Of a stretch of DNA of 64,000 nt, positions 18,194 through 26,746 are shown piece by piece; the first letter of the stretch is position 1, and every line of letters starts with the position of its first letter. The notes under the pieces are model-generated. The model worked only from the letters and a program-made list of their open reading frames with translations. It ran no database searches and was not told the DNA's origin. The stretch spans positions 1,860,001 to 1,924,000 of the forward strand of contig NZ_CP019402.1 in the NCBI RefSeq assembly GCF_002024505.1. The letters run 5' to 3'. The translations under genes and the position numbers were made by a program. Origin of the DNA: Plantibacter flavus (lineage in GTDB: Bacteria > Actinomycetota > Actinomycetes > Actinomycetales > Microbacteriaceae).

Positions 18194-19216
18194 ATGGTGT
18201 CGGATCGCGGTCTCGAAGTGCTCCGCGTCATCGTGCAGGACTACGTCGCCTCGCGAGAGCCCGTCGGGTCCAAGACGATCGTCGACCGCCACTCCTTCGG
18301 GGTCTCCGCAGCCACCATCCGCAACGACATGGCGCAGCTCGAGGACGAAGAGCTCATCGCCGCCCCCCATACCTCCTCCGGCCGGGTGCCGACCGACAAG
18401 GGCTACCGGATGTTCGTCGACCACCTGGCCGACCGCCGCCCGCTGAACAACGCCCAACGGACGGCGATCGAGACCTTCCTCGGTGCGTCCGGCGACCTCG
18501 ACGAGGTCCTGCACCGCACGGTGCGGCTGCTCTCACAGCTGACGAACCAGGTCGCGCTCGTCCAGTACCCGATGTTCTCCCGGGCGCGCGTCCGGCACCT
18601 CGAGTTGGTGAGCGTCACCCCGAACCGTGTGCTCGCGGTCATCATCCTCGACAACGGCCGCGTCGAGCAGCGGCTCATCGAGACGGAGAGCCCGGTCGAC
18701 GATGACCTCATCTCGCGTCTCCGCTCGCTGTGCAACGAGGCGGTCGCGGGCCGTCCACTCCTCGACGCCCACGACGCGATCGGCGACGTCCCCGCCGACA
18801 TCGCCGATCTCGACCGCGCGGCGGCCGTCCGCATCGTCGACGCGGTGCGCGAACAGCTCTCGGCGCAGCGCCAGGACCGCCTCGTCATGGCCGGCGCCGC
18901 CAACCTCGCCCGCACCGAAGACGACTTCCCCGGCAGCATCTATCCGGTCCTGGACGCCATCGAGCAGCAGGTCGTGCTGCTCCGGCTCTTCGGTGAGATG
19001 GAGTCCGAGCGCGACGGCGTGGTCGCCAGCATCGGGCGCGAGAACGCGTCGTTCGGCCTCGAGACCACGAGCGTCCTCGCCGGGAACTACCGTTCCTCTG
19101 GTGGCGAAATCGCCCGGCTCGGCGTCCTCGGCCCCACGAGAATGGACTACGCGAGCAACATGGCTGCGGTCCGCGCCGTCGCCAGGTACCTCTCGCGCAT
19201 CCTCGACGCCGAGTGA
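18194..19216 (+). CDS. hrcA: Heat-inducible transcription repressor HrcA
   Basis: 340 aa, ATG with GGAGGAG about seven bases upstream. HrcA is the CIRCE-binding repressor of chaperone genes. The N-terminal winged helix is the family signature: LEVLRVIVQDYVASREPVGS, then VSAATIRNDMAQLEDEEL and SSGRVPTDKGYRMFVDHL. The rest is the GAF-like dimerisation and inducible region, ending in the conserved GPTRMDYASNMAAVRAVARYL. A CIRCE site lies 40 bases upstream, so it autoregulates itself and dnaJ. Length is normal. Confidence 0.96.
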   Translation: MVSDRGLEVLRVIVQDYVASREPVGSKTIVDRHSFGVSAATIRNDMAQLEDEELIAAPHTSSGRVPTDKGYRMFVDHLADRRPLNNAQRTAIETFLGASGDLDEVLHRTVRLLSQLTNQVALVQYPMFSRARVRHLELVSVTPNRVLAVIILDNGRVEQRLIETESPVDDDLISRLRSLCNEAVAGRPLLDAHDAIGDVPADIADLDRAAAVRIVDAVREQLSAQRQDRLVMAGAANLARTEDDFPGSIYPVLDAIEQQVVLLRLFGEMESERDGVVASIGRENASFGLETTSVLAGNYRSSGGEIARLGVLGPTRMDYASNMAAVRAVARYLSRILDAE

Positions 19217-19270
19217 CGCATCCTCGTCGCGTCCTCCAACACCTTCCGCACCTCGAACGAAAGGCCCTCA

Positions 19271-20392
19271 GTGGCTGACTACCCCGACCACTACGCAGCA
19301 CTCGGTGTCGCCAAGGAGGCGACGCCCGAAGAGATCAAGAAGGCGTACCGCCGCCTCGCTCGCGAACTGCACCCCGACGTGAACCCGGGTTCCGACGCCT
19401 CAGAGCGGTTCAAAGAGGTCACCCACGCCTACGACGTGCTGAGCGACCCCAAGCAGCGCCAGCAGTACGACCTCGGTCCGCAGGCGGGTGGGTTCGGCGG
19501 AGGTGACGCCGGGTTCGGCGGCTTCGGCGACATCTTCGACACCTTCTTCGGCGGGGGTGGCCAGCAGCGCGGACCCAAGTCCCGCCGCGCACGCGGCGAG
19601 GACGCCCTGTTGCGCGTCGAACTCGACCTCGACGAGGTCATCTTCGGCACCCACCGCGACCTCGAGGTCGACACCGCCGTGCTCTGCAGCACCTGCAACG
19701 GCTCCTGCTGCCAGCCCGGCACCTCACCGGTGACCTGCGACATCTGTCACGGCACCGGCTCCATCCAGCGGGCCGTCCGCTCGCTGCTCGGCAACGTCAT
19801 GACCTCGGCGCCCTGCGGCACCTGCCGCGGCTACGGCACGATCATCGCGACCCCGTGCGTCACCTGCCAGGGTCAGGGCCGGCTCCGTGCCCGCCGCACC
19901 GTCTCGGTCGACATCCCGGCCGGTGTCGACACCGGTCTGCGTCTGCAGATGCCGGGGAGCGGCGAGGTCGGCCCGGCAGGCGGCCCGAACGGCGACCTCT
20001 ACCTCGAGATGAAGGTCAAGCACCACGACGTCTTCAGCCGCGACGGCGACGACCTGTTGTGCACGCTCGAAGTCCCGATGACCGACGCCATCCTCGGCCG
20101 CCAGGTCACCGTCCACGCGCTCGACGGCGACGTCGAGGTCGAGCTGCGACCGGGCGTTCAGAGCTCGGAGGTCATCACGGTCAAGGACCGCGGGGTCACG
20201 CGCCTCCGCGGGAACAGCCGGGGTGACCTCAAGATCGGCGTCCAGGTCGTCACCCCGACGAAGCTCGACCACCGCGAACGCGAGCTGATCAAGAGCTTCG
20301 CCTCGGGACGACGCCAGGGTGCTCCGGCGCTCGCGCAGTTCCAGCAGGGCCTGTTCGCGAAGATCCGCGACCGCTTCCACGGCGTCGGTTGA
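19271..20392 (+). CDS. dnaJ: Chaperone DnaJ
   Basis: 373 aa, GTG start with AAAGG seven bases upstream. It is a type I Hsp40 that delivers substrates to DnaK and stimulates its ATPase. The J domain occupies residues 1-70 with the HPD motif at 34-36. A Gly/Phe-rich linker follows (GGFGGGDAGFGGFGDIF), then the zinc domain with four motifs: CSTCNGSC, CDICHGTG, CGTCRGYG and CVTCQGQG. The first ends in Cys where Gly is usual. The two C-terminal substrate domains are complete. Linkage to hrcA marks it as the second actinobacterial DnaJ (DnaJ2 type), distinct from the one beside dnaK. rsmE starts one base after its stop. Confidence 0.95.
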   Translation: MADYPDHYAALGVAKEATPEEIKKAYRRLARELHPDVNPGSDASERFKEVTHAYDVLSDPKQRQQYDLGPQAGGFGGGDAGFGGFGDIFDTFFGGGGQQRGPKSRRARGEDALLRVELDLDEVIFGTHRDLEVDTAVLCSTCNGSCCQPGTSPVTCDICHGTGSIQRAVRSLLGNVMTSAPCGTCRGYGTIIATPCVTCQGQGRLRARRTVSVDIPAGVDTGLRLQMPGSGEVGPAGGPNGDLYLEMKVKHHDVFSRDGDDLLCTLEVPMTDAILGRQVTVHALDGDVEVELRPGVQSSEVITVKDRGVTRLRGNSRGDLKIGVQVVTPTKLDHRERELIKSFASGRRQGAPALAQFQQGLFAKIRDRFHGVG

Positions 20393-20393
20393 G

Positions 20394-21131
20394 ATGAGTT
20401 CGCTGTACCTCCGCGAGGACCTCGAATCGACCGGTGTCGGCGACTCGGTGACCCTCCGTGGGCCCGAGGCGAAGCACGCCGTCGCCGTGAGTCGGCTGCG
20501 GGTCGGCGAGACGACGTCGATCGGCAACGGTCGTGGCCTGATCGCGACCGGACCGGTCGTGCGCAGCGAGCCGGGCGAGTTGGAGATCCGCGTCGAATCG
20601 GTCGTGGTGCATCCGGAGAACCGTCCCGGGCTCGTCCTCGTGCAGGCGCTGGCCAAGGGCGATCGCGACGAACTCGCCATCCAGGCGGCGACCGAGCTGG
20701 GTGTCGACCGCATCGTCCCGTGGGGTGCCGAGCGCAGCATCTCCAGGTGGCAGGGCGACAAAGCGGTCAAGGGCCGTGCGCGCTGGCAGCTCATCGTGCG
20801 CGAGGCGTCGAAGCAGTCGATCCGCGCCCGGGTACCCGAGGTGGCCGAGGTCGTCGACACCCGTGGACTCGCGGCGATCGTCGCCGGCCGGACGGTCCTC
20901 GTCCTCGAACCCAGCGCGGCACTCGCGCTCTCGGAGCTCGACCCGTCGGCACTGCTCGCCGAGGAGCTCGTCCTCGTCGTCGGTCCGGAGGGCGGCATCT
21001 CGCCGACGGAGCGGGAGCGGCTCGAAGCGGCCGGCGCGATCGAGGTCCGGATCGGCTCGGGCGTCCTGCGCACCTCGACGGCAGGGCCTGCGGCGATCGC
21101 CGCGCTCAACGTGCTGCTCGGTCGGTGGTGA
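20394..21131 (+). CDS. rsmE: 16S rRNA (uracil1498-N3)-methyltransferase RsmE
   Basis: 245 aa, ATG one base after dnaJ. RsmE is a SPOUT-class enzyme that methylates U1498 in the 30S decoding region. The N-terminal PUA-like domain includes LRGPEAKHAVAVSRLRVGE. The SPOUT domain shows QALAKGDRDELAIQAATELG, VDRIVPWGAERSI, LVVGPEGGISPTERERLEAA and the knot block IGSGVLRTSTAGPAAIAALN. The context dnaJ-rsmE-HIT-phoH is conserved in many actinobacteria. An upstream in-frame extension would overlap dnaJ and is rejected. Confidence 0.93.
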   Translation: MSSLYLREDLESTGVGDSVTLRGPEAKHAVAVSRLRVGETTSIGNGRGLIATGPVVRSEPGELEIRVESVVVHPENRPGLVLVQALAKGDRDELAIQAATELGVDRIVPWGAERSISRWQGDKAVKGRARWQLIVREASKQSIRARVPEVAEVVDTRGLAAIVAGRTVLVLEPSAALALSELDPSALLAEELVLVVGPEGGISPTERERLEAAGAIEVRIGSGVLRTSTAGPAAIAALNVLLGRW

Positions 21132-21168
21132 CGATCCACCAGCCCGCGCACGAGGCCGCCACGAACCT

Positions 21169-21174
21169 TAGACT
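21169..21174 (+). promoter_or_regulatory. -10 element TAGACT, possible leaderless start of the HIT gene
   Basis: TAGACT is followed by seven bases and the ATG at 21182. It would give the HIT-phoH-ybeY-era run an internal promoter within the larger hrcA operon. Confidence 0.45.
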
Positions 21175-21181
21175 GGTGGAC

Positions 21182-21535
21182 ATGAGTGAAGCACCGTCGG
21201 TATTCAGCCGCATCGTGTCGGGGGAGATCCCGACGACCCTCCTCGCCGAGACCGATCGGGTGATCGCGTTCGCCGACATCGCACCACAGGCGCCCGTGCA
21301 CCTCCTCGTCGTCCCGAAGACCGCCGAGTACCGCGACGTCGTGGAGTTGGCCGCTGGAGACCCCTCCTTGCTCGCTGAGATGGTCGAGGTGGCGTCGTCG
21401 CTCGCGAAGGAGCACACCGGTGGCGAGTTCCGACTCGTCTTCAACACCGGCGAGTCCGCCGGGCAGACGGTCTTCCACGTGCACGCGCATGTCCTCGGCG
21501 GTTCCCTGCAGGAGGGCACCCTTGGCGGAGCCTGA
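21182..21535 (+). CDS. HIT-family nucleotide-binding hydrolase
   Basis: 117 aa. HIT proteins hydrolyse or transfer nucleoside monophosphates (purine phosphoramidase or HinT-like). The protein begins SVFSRIVSGEIPTTLLAET, typical of the HinT branch, and ends with the histidine triad HVHAH followed by VLGG. There are no membrane segments. The start follows a TAGACT box by seven bases. The last 14 bases overlap phoH, which starts with TTG inside this gene, so the two are coupled. The natural substrate is not known. Confidence 0.9.
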   Translation: MSEAPSVFSRIVSGEIPTTLLAETDRVIAFADIAPQAPVHLLVVPKTAEYRDVVELAAGDPSLLAEMVEVASSLAKEHTGGEFRLVFNTGESAGQTVFHVHAHVLGGSLQEGTLGGA

Positions 21536-22625
21536 GTCCTCGAACCCAGACCACCCCACCGCCGCTCGGCCGGAGGAGGTCGAGCACGTCCTCCTGGTGG
21601 ACGGGCTCGCCATGGTCCGTCTCCTCGGCCCACAGGACCGACTCCTGACGACCGTCGAGCGCGAACACCCCGGTGTCTCGGTGCACGTGCGCGGCAATGA
21701 GATCACCATCACCGGCCCGGCGCCGCAGGCCGACGCCGCCAGACGACTCGTAGAGGAACTCATCACCATGGTCCGAGAAGGACACGACCCGGGGCCGGCG
21801 GAGGTCAGCACCTCCGCCCGCATGCTCGGGCAGGACGGCTCGGCCTCCCCGTCGGAGGTGCTCGGGCAGGTCATCCTCACCTCGCGTGGCAAGACGATCA
21901 AGGCGAAGACCGTCGGGCAGCGGGCGTACGTCGACGCGATCGACGAGAACACGATCGTGTTCGGCATCGGCCCGGCCGGTACCGGCAAGACGTATCTCGC
22001 GATGGCGAAGGCGGTGCAGGCGCTGCAACGCAAGGAGGTCAACCGGATCATCCTGACGCGCCCGGCCGTCGAGGCCGGCGAGCGACTCGGGTACCTCCCG
22101 GGCACCCTGACGGACAAGATCGACCCGTACCTGCGTCCGCTCTACGACGCGCTCAACGAGATGATGGACCCGGAGATCGTCCCGAAGCTCCTCGCGGCCG
22201 GCACGATCGAGGTCGCACCGCTCGCCTACATGCGCGGCCGGACCCTCAACGACTCGTTCATCGTCCTCGACGAGGCGCAGAACACCACGCCGGAGCAGAT
22301 GAAGATGTTCCTCACCCGGCTCGGGTTCGGGTCCAAGATCGTCGTGACCGGCGACGTCACGCAGATCGACCTGCCGACCGGCGCGTCCGGTCTGCGACTC
22401 GTGACCCGCGTGCTCAAAAACGTCGACGACATCCACTTCGCCCAGCTCACGAGCGAGGACGTCGTCCGCCACACCCTCGTCGGTCGGATCGTCGACGCCT
22501 ACGGCGAGTACGACGCCGTCCGACAGGCGCAGCGGTTCGAGCGCGAGCAGGCCGCCGAGTTCGCCAACCGCGCCGAGCGTCGCGGCGCCGCCAGAGACCA
22601 CCAGCCGAAGCGAGGACGCTCATGA
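21522..22625 (+). CDS. phoH: PhoH-like ATPase
   Basis: 367 aa from a TTG start at 21522, which has GGAGG six bases upstream inside the HIT gene; longer in-frame readings run through the HIT gene and are rejected. The N-terminal KH-like region ([15 protein letters not shown]) precedes a RecA/helicase-like P-loop domain with Walker [28 protein letters not shown] and Walker [15 protein letters not shown], then [10 protein letters not shown]. This is the PhoL/YbeZ branch, which works with YbeY in ribosome and RNA maturation. Its stop overlaps the ybeY start (ATGA), which supports that partnership. Confidence 0.93.
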   Translation: MAEPESSNPDHPTAARPEEVEHVLLVDGLAMVRLLGPQDRLLTTVEREHPGVSVHVRGNEITITGPAPQADAARRLVEELITMVREGHDPGPAEVSTSARMLGQDGSASPSEVLGQVILTSRGKTIKAKTVGQRAYVDAIDENTIVFGIGPAGTGKTYLAMAKAVQALQRKEVNRIILTRPAVEAGERLGYLPGTLTDKIDPYLRPLYDALNEMMDPEIVPKLLAAGTIEVAPLAYMRGRTLNDSFIVLDEAQNTTPEQMKMFLTRLGFGSKIVVTGDVTQIDLPTGASGLRLVTRVLKNVDDIHFAQLTSEDVVRHTLVGRIVDAYGEYDAVRQAQRFEREQAAEFANRAERRGAARDHQPKRGRS

Positions 22626-23089
22626 CCATCGAGATCAACAACGAGTCCGGCGTCGCCGTCGACGAATCGCGCATCCTCGCCCTGGCGTCGTTCGCGCTCG
22701 ACGCGATGCATGTGAGCCCCGATGCCGAGCTCGCCATCGTCCTGGTCGACGAGGGCGCCATGGAGCAGTTGCACGTCCAGTGGATGGACGAGCCGGGACC
22801 GACCGACGTCCTGAGCTTCCCGATGGACGAGCTCCGTCCCGGCACCGAGGAGAACCCGACGCCGCCCGGGCTGCTCGGCGACATCGTGCTCTGCCCGCAG
22901 GTCGCCGAGACGCAGGCGGCCGCCGCGAAGCACTCGACGATGGACGAACTCCAGCTCCTCACCTGCCACGGTGTGCTCCACCTGCTCGGGTACGACCACG
23001 CGGAGCCCGACGAGGAGAAGGAGATGTTCGGCATCCAGCGGGACATCCTCCTCGCCTTCGCGCTCCAGGAGAGACGACGCAGCAGCTGA
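22622..23089 (+). CDS. ybeY: rRNA maturation endoribonuclease YbeY
   Basis: 155 aa. YbeY is a metal-dependent RNase involved in 16S rRNA 3' maturation and 70S quality control. The zinc motif [11 protein letters not shown] (HxxxHxxxxxH) is intact, and the preceding [10 protein letters not shown] and GLLGDIVLC blocks are those of the family. Its start overlaps phoH and its stop shares a base with the ATG of the CBS gene. The order phoH-ybeY-CBS protein-era is one of the most conserved bacterial clusters. Confidence 0.95.
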   Translation: MTIEINNESGVAVDESRILALASFALDAMHVSPDAELAIVLVDEGAMEQLHVQWMDEPGPTDVLSFPMDELRPGTEENPTPPGLLGDIVLCPQVAETQAAAAKHSTMDELQLLTCHGVLHLLGYDHAEPDEEKEMFGIQRDILLAFALQERRRSS

Positions 23090-24393
23090 TGTCCCTCGTC
23101 GCCGTCTTCGTCATCGTCGCGTTCCTGCTCGTCGCGTTCGCGGGTCTCATGGCCGCAGCCGACGCCGCGATCGGCGTCCAGTCGGGTGCGGACATCCTCG
23201 ACCTCGCAGGGGGCGCCCGCTCGGGATCCGCGCTCCGCGCCATCGCGGCCGATCCGGGTGCGCACGTCAACGCGATCAACTTCATCCGGATCCTGGCCGA
23301 GACCACGGCCGCCGTCCTCGTCACGCTCGCACTGGCCTCGTCGATCGACGAGTTGTGGCTCGTCCTCGTCCTCGCGGTCGTCATCATGACCGGCACCTCC
23401 TTCGTGCTCGTCGGTGCGAGCCCGCGAGGCGTCGGACGGACCCACGCGAGCGGAGTGCTGCGTTTCAGTGCCCCCGCCATCCGTGCCGCACGGGTGGTCC
23501 TCGGCCCGGTCGCGAACGTCCTCGTCTCCCTGGGCAACCGGGTGACCCCGGGGTTGCCCCGTTCGGTCTCCTTCACCTCGGAGGAGCAGTTGCTCAGCAT
23601 GGTCGACGAGGCCGCCGCGCACTCGGTCCTCGAAGAGGACGACCGCGAGCTCATCCACTCGATCTTCGAGTTCAACGAGACGCTCGTCCGCGAGGTGATG
23701 ATCCCGCGCACCGACCTCGTCAGTCTGCAGCGCGATCTCAGCGTGCGCGAGGCGCTCGAGGTGTTCCTGGAGACGGGGATCTCGCGGGCGCCCGTCAGCG
23801 ACGGCGACATCGACGATCTGGTCGGCATCCTGTACCTGAAGGACCTGGTGCGCGCGATGTTCGGTGGCGACGGCGTCACCGAGGTGGGTTCGATCGAGCC
23901 GCTCCTGCGGCCGGCGAGTTTCGTACCCGAGTCCAAGAAGGCCGATTCGCTCCTGCAGCAGATGCAGAAGGAGTCCAACCACATCGCGATGGTCGTCGAC
24001 GAGTACGGTGGCATCTCCGGTCTCGTCACCCTCGAGGACCTCATCGAGGAACTCGTCGGCGACATCTCCGACGAGTACGACACCGACACCCCCGAGATCA
24101 CCGATCTGCACGACGGACGGTTCCGGGTCGACGCCCGCCTGCCGGTCGACGAGCTGGGGGAGTTGTTCGGCCTCGAGCTCGACGACGACGACGTCGACTC
24201 CGTCGGCGGGCTCCTCGCGAAGGCCCTCGGGAGGTTGCCCGTGGTCGGATCGACGGTGTCGACCAACGGCCTCGAACTCACCGCCGAGCGGGTCGAGGGG
24301 CGGCGGGGACGCATCCTCACCGTCATCGCCCAGCGCGACGACCAGCTGCAGGACGCCCAGCAGGCGTCCACCGACCATCGGGAGCACCCATGA
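23089..24393 (+). CDS. CNNM/HlyC-CorC family protein with CBS domains
   Basis: 434 aa. The N-terminal CNNM (DUF21) membrane domain spans about residues 1-150, with hydrophobic segments at the very N-terminus and near residues 65-110. Two CBS domains follow (VMIPRTDLVSL and IAMVVDEYGGISGLVTLEDLIEEL regions). A C-terminal CorC_HlyC domain begins near DGRFRVDARLPVDELGELF. Related proteins take part in Mg2+ or Co2+ efflux and homeostasis; older haemolysin labels are misleading. Its ATG overlaps the ybeY stop and its stop overlaps era. The substrate is inferred from family only. Confidence 0.88.
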   Translation: MSLVAVFVIVAFLLVAFAGLMAAADAAIGVQSGADILDLAGGARSGSALRAIAADPGAHVNAINFIRILAETTAAVLVTLALASSIDELWLVLVLAVVIMTGTSFVLVGASPRGVGRTHASGVLRFSAPAIRAARVVLGPVANVLVSLGNRVTPGLPRSVSFTSEEQLLSMVDEAAAHSVLEEDDRELIHSIFEFNETLVREVMIPRTDLVSLQRDLSVREALEVFLETGISRAPVSDGDIDDLVGILYLKDLVRAMFGGDGVTEVGSIEPLLRPASFVPESKKADSLLQQMQKESNHIAMVVDEYGGISGLVTLEDLIEELVGDISDEYDTDTPEITDLHDGRFRVDARLPVDELGELFGLELDDDDVDSVGGLLAKALGRLPVVGSTVSTNGLELTAERVEGRRGRILTVIAQRDDQLQDAQQASTDHREHP

Positions 24394-25298
24394 ACGACAC
24401 CACCCCTCCGTCCGACTTCCGAGCGGGGTTCGTGTCCTTCGTCGGGCGTCCGAACGTCGGCAAGTCCACGCTGACCAACGCCCTCGTCGGGGAGAAGGTC
24501 GCGATCACGAGTTCGAAGCCGCAGACCACGCGTCGCGCGATCCGCGGGGTCGTCCACCGCGACCACGGCCAGCTCATCGTCGTCGACACCCCCGGCATCC
24601 ACCGCCCGCGCACGCTGCTCGGCCAGCGGCTGAACGACCTCGTGCAGTCCACGCTCTCCGACGTCGACGTCATCGGGTTCTGCATCCCAGCCAACGAGAA
24701 GCTCGGCCCGGGCGACCGCTTCATCAACGAGTCGCTCGACGGCTTCCCGCGCGCGAAGAAGGTGGCGATCGTCACGAAGACCGACACCGCCAGCCGGACG
24801 ACGATCGCGGAGCAGCTGCTCGCGATCTCGGAACTCCGAGACTGGGACGCGGTCATCCCGCTGTCCGCGGTGACCGACGACCAGCTCGACATCCTCGTCA
24901 CCGAGGTCACGAAGCTCATGCCGCTGTCGGAACGGCTCTACCCGACCGAGGCCACTACCGACGAGACGGTCATCGACCGCGTGTCCGAGCTCATCCGTGA
25001 GGCCGCGCTCGAGGGCGTCCAAGACGAGCTGCCCCACTCGCTCGCGGTGACCATCGACGACATGATCCCGCGCGAGGGGACCGACCTGCTCGACATCTAC
25101 GCGAACGTGTTCGTGGAGCGCGACAGCCAGAAGGCGATCATCATCGGGAAGGGCGGTTCCAGGCTCCGAGAAGTCGGTGCCCGAGCCCGCGCCGGGATCG
25201 AGCCGCTCGTCGGATCTCGGGTGTTCCTCTCCATCCGCGTCAAGGTCGCGAAGGACTGGCAGCGCGACCCGAAGCTGCTCGGTCGCCTGGGCTTCTGA
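24390..25298 (+). CDS. era: GTPase Era
   Basis: 302 aa. Era is an essential GTPase that binds the 3' end of 16S rRNA during 30S assembly. G1 GRPNVGKSTL, G3 DTPGIH and the G4 position TKTD (where NKxD is canonical) lie in the N-terminal domain. The C-terminal KH domain is marked by KAIIIGKGGSRLREVGARAR and ends KDWQRDPKLLGRLGF. Its ATGA overlap with the CBS gene completes the phoH-ybeY-CBS-era cluster. Length is normal. Confidence 0.95.
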   Translation: MNDTTPPSDFRAGFVSFVGRPNVGKSTLTNALVGEKVAITSSKPQTTRRAIRGVVHRDHGQLIVVDTPGIHRPRTLLGQRLNDLVQSTLSDVDVIGFCIPANEKLGPGDRFINESLDGFPRAKKVAIVTKTDTASRTTIAEQLLAISELRDWDAVIPLSAVTDDQLDILVTEVTKLMPLSERLYPTEATTDETVIDRVSELIREAALEGVQDELPHSLAVTIDDMIPREGTDLLDIYANVFVERDSQKAIIIGKGGSRLREVGARARAGIEPLVGSRVFLSIRVKVAKDWQRDPKLLGRLGF

Positions 25299-25439
25299 CC
25301 GGGATCCGGTCGACGGTCGGCGCCGTGCGCCCTCGCGGGTCTGCGCGGGAGTTGTCCGTTACCTGAATGTGACTTGCGTGTCTGCTTTGGGCCCGCTGTG
25401 GAACCCGTCGTCTGGCCGACAGGCTCGCGAGCGCGCGGA

Positions 25440-25468
25440 CATACTGGTCCTCGGGGTCGCGAGAAGGA
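25440..25468 (+). promoter_or_regulatory. Promoter -10 CATACT and ribosome binding site of the esterase gene
   Basis: CATACT at 25440-25445 is a plausible -10. AAGGAG at 25464-25469 lies about five bases before the GTG at 25475 and fixes that start. The 176-base gap after era holds nothing else recognisable. Confidence 0.45.
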
Positions 25469-25474
25469 GTCCGA

Positions 25475-26746
25475 GTGTTCGACTGGTTGCTGGCCATCAG
25501 GCTGGATCGTCCGGAGCTCCTCGTCTGGGCCGGCGGTGCCGCCGTCGTCCTGGCGATCATCCTGTTGACCGGGCGCCGGTCGGTCCGCGGCTGGCTGACC
25601 ATGTTGCTCATTGCGAGCGGTGGGGCGCTCCTCGCCTACGCTACGGCCTGGTTGCTCGGTGACGTGTTCGACGTCTTCGGGATCGAACTGACGCCGGTCA
25701 CCCGGGCGTGGGCGGCGGTCGGATTCGCCGGTGCCGCCCTCGCGATCGCGGCGATCGTGCGGACCAGGGCGTGGCGAGTCGTCGTGGCGAGCCTCGCCAT
25801 CCCCGCCTTCCTCCTCATCGGGGCGATCGGCGTGAACCAGGACTTCGGTGAGTTCGCGACGGTGCGGGCCGCGCTGGGGATCAGCCCGTACCAGTCGTTC
25901 TCGGCCCTGCCGGCCGCCCGGGGGACGACCACGACGTGGCAGCGACCCGCCGACCTGTCGAGCGAAGGCCGGGTCGAACATGTCGACATCCCGGCGACGA
26001 CCTCCGGGTTCGCCCACCGGGACGCGCTCGTCTACCTGCCACCGGCCGCCCTGACCGCACACCCGCCGGCGCTGCCCGTCATCGAGGCGTTCAGCGGTCA
26101 GCCGGGAGAGCCTGCCGACCTGTTCGCCTCGGCTGGGATCGCGGGGATCCTCGACCGCTTCGCCGCCTCGCATGCGGGTCTCGCACCGATCGTGGTCGTG
26201 CCCGACCAGCTCGGCGCTCCAGACCGCAACCCGATGTGTGTCGATGGACCGCTCGGCAAGTCGGCGAGCTACCTCACGGTCGACGTCCCCGCGTGGATCT
26301 CGGCGCACCTCCCGGTGTCCGCATCGCGGACGGACTGGTTCATCGCCGGGTTCTCGCAGGGAGGGACCTGTTCCATCCAGCTCGGTGCCGCGCACCCCGG
26401 ACGCTACGGCGGCATCCTCGACATCTCGGGGGAGGTCGTCCCGTCCATCGGACCGACGACGATCGCACAGGGCTTCAGCGGGTCGGCGACGGCGTACGAG
26501 GCTGCGGCCCCCTCGGCGATCCTCGCCGCACACACCCCGTACGCGGACACCGTCGGCGTCTTCGGCTACGGCAGCGACGACAGCCGCTATGGTCCCGGCG
26601 TCCGGCGGGTCGCCGCGATGGCCTCGGCCGCCGGCATGCGGACGACGACCTTCGTCTCCGACGGTACCGCGCACGACTGGCACACCGTCCACACGGTCTT
26701 CGAGCGGGCGCTCCCCGTGATCGCCGCACGATTCGGGCTCGCCTGA
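25475..26746 (+). CDS. Membrane-anchored esterase-family alpha/beta hydrolase
   Basis: 423 aa, GTG start. Four hydrophobic segments fill residues 10-140, followed by an esterase-D or antigen-85-like hydrolase domain. The nucleophile elbow is GFSQGG with Ser294. The probable catalytic His400 lies in TAHDWHTVH, and an acid residue in FGYGSDDSRYG is a candidate third member. The TGATG overlap with the downstream DUF2156 gene means they are co-translated. Hydrolases encoded beside aminoacyl-phosphatidylglycerol synthases are known to cleave aminoacyl-PG (AhyD-type enzymes), so removal of amino acids from lipids is the preferred hypothesis. Mycolyl transfer is unlikely in this lineage. Confidence 0.8.
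   Translation: MFDWLLAIRLDRPELLVWAGGAAVVLAIILLTGRRSVRGWLTMLLIASGGALLAYATAWLLGDVFDVFGIELTPVTRAWAAVGFAGAALAIAAIVRTRAWRVVVASLAIPAFLLIGAIGVNQDFGEFATVRAALGISPYQSFSALPAARGTTTTWQRPADLSSEGRVEHVDIPATTSGFAHRDALVYLPPAALTAHPPALPVIEAFSGQPGEPADLFASAGIAGILDRFAASHAGLAPIVVVPDQLGAPDRNPMCVDGPLGKSASYLTVDVPAWISAHLPVSASRTDWFIAGFSQGGTCSIQLGAAHPGRYGGILDISGEVVPSIGPTTIAQGFSGSATAYEAAAPSAILAAHTPYADTVGVFGYGSDDSRYGPGVRRVAAMASAAGMRTTTFVSDGTAHDWHTVHTVFERALPVIAARFGLA

Noticed and set aside
23089..24393. Haemolysin
   Set aside because: The CNNM-CBS-CorC_HlyC architecture belongs to ion-homeostasis proteins; the haemolysin label is historical.
25299..25474. Small gene or RNA between era and the esterase gene
   Set aside because: No start with a ribosome binding site, no conserved-looking frame and no strong stem; only a probable -10 and the downstream ribosome binding site are visible.
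25475..26746. Antigen 85-type mycolyltransferase
   Set aside because: No mycolic-acid genes are present, it has four N-terminal membrane helices, and it is coupled to a DUF2156 gene.
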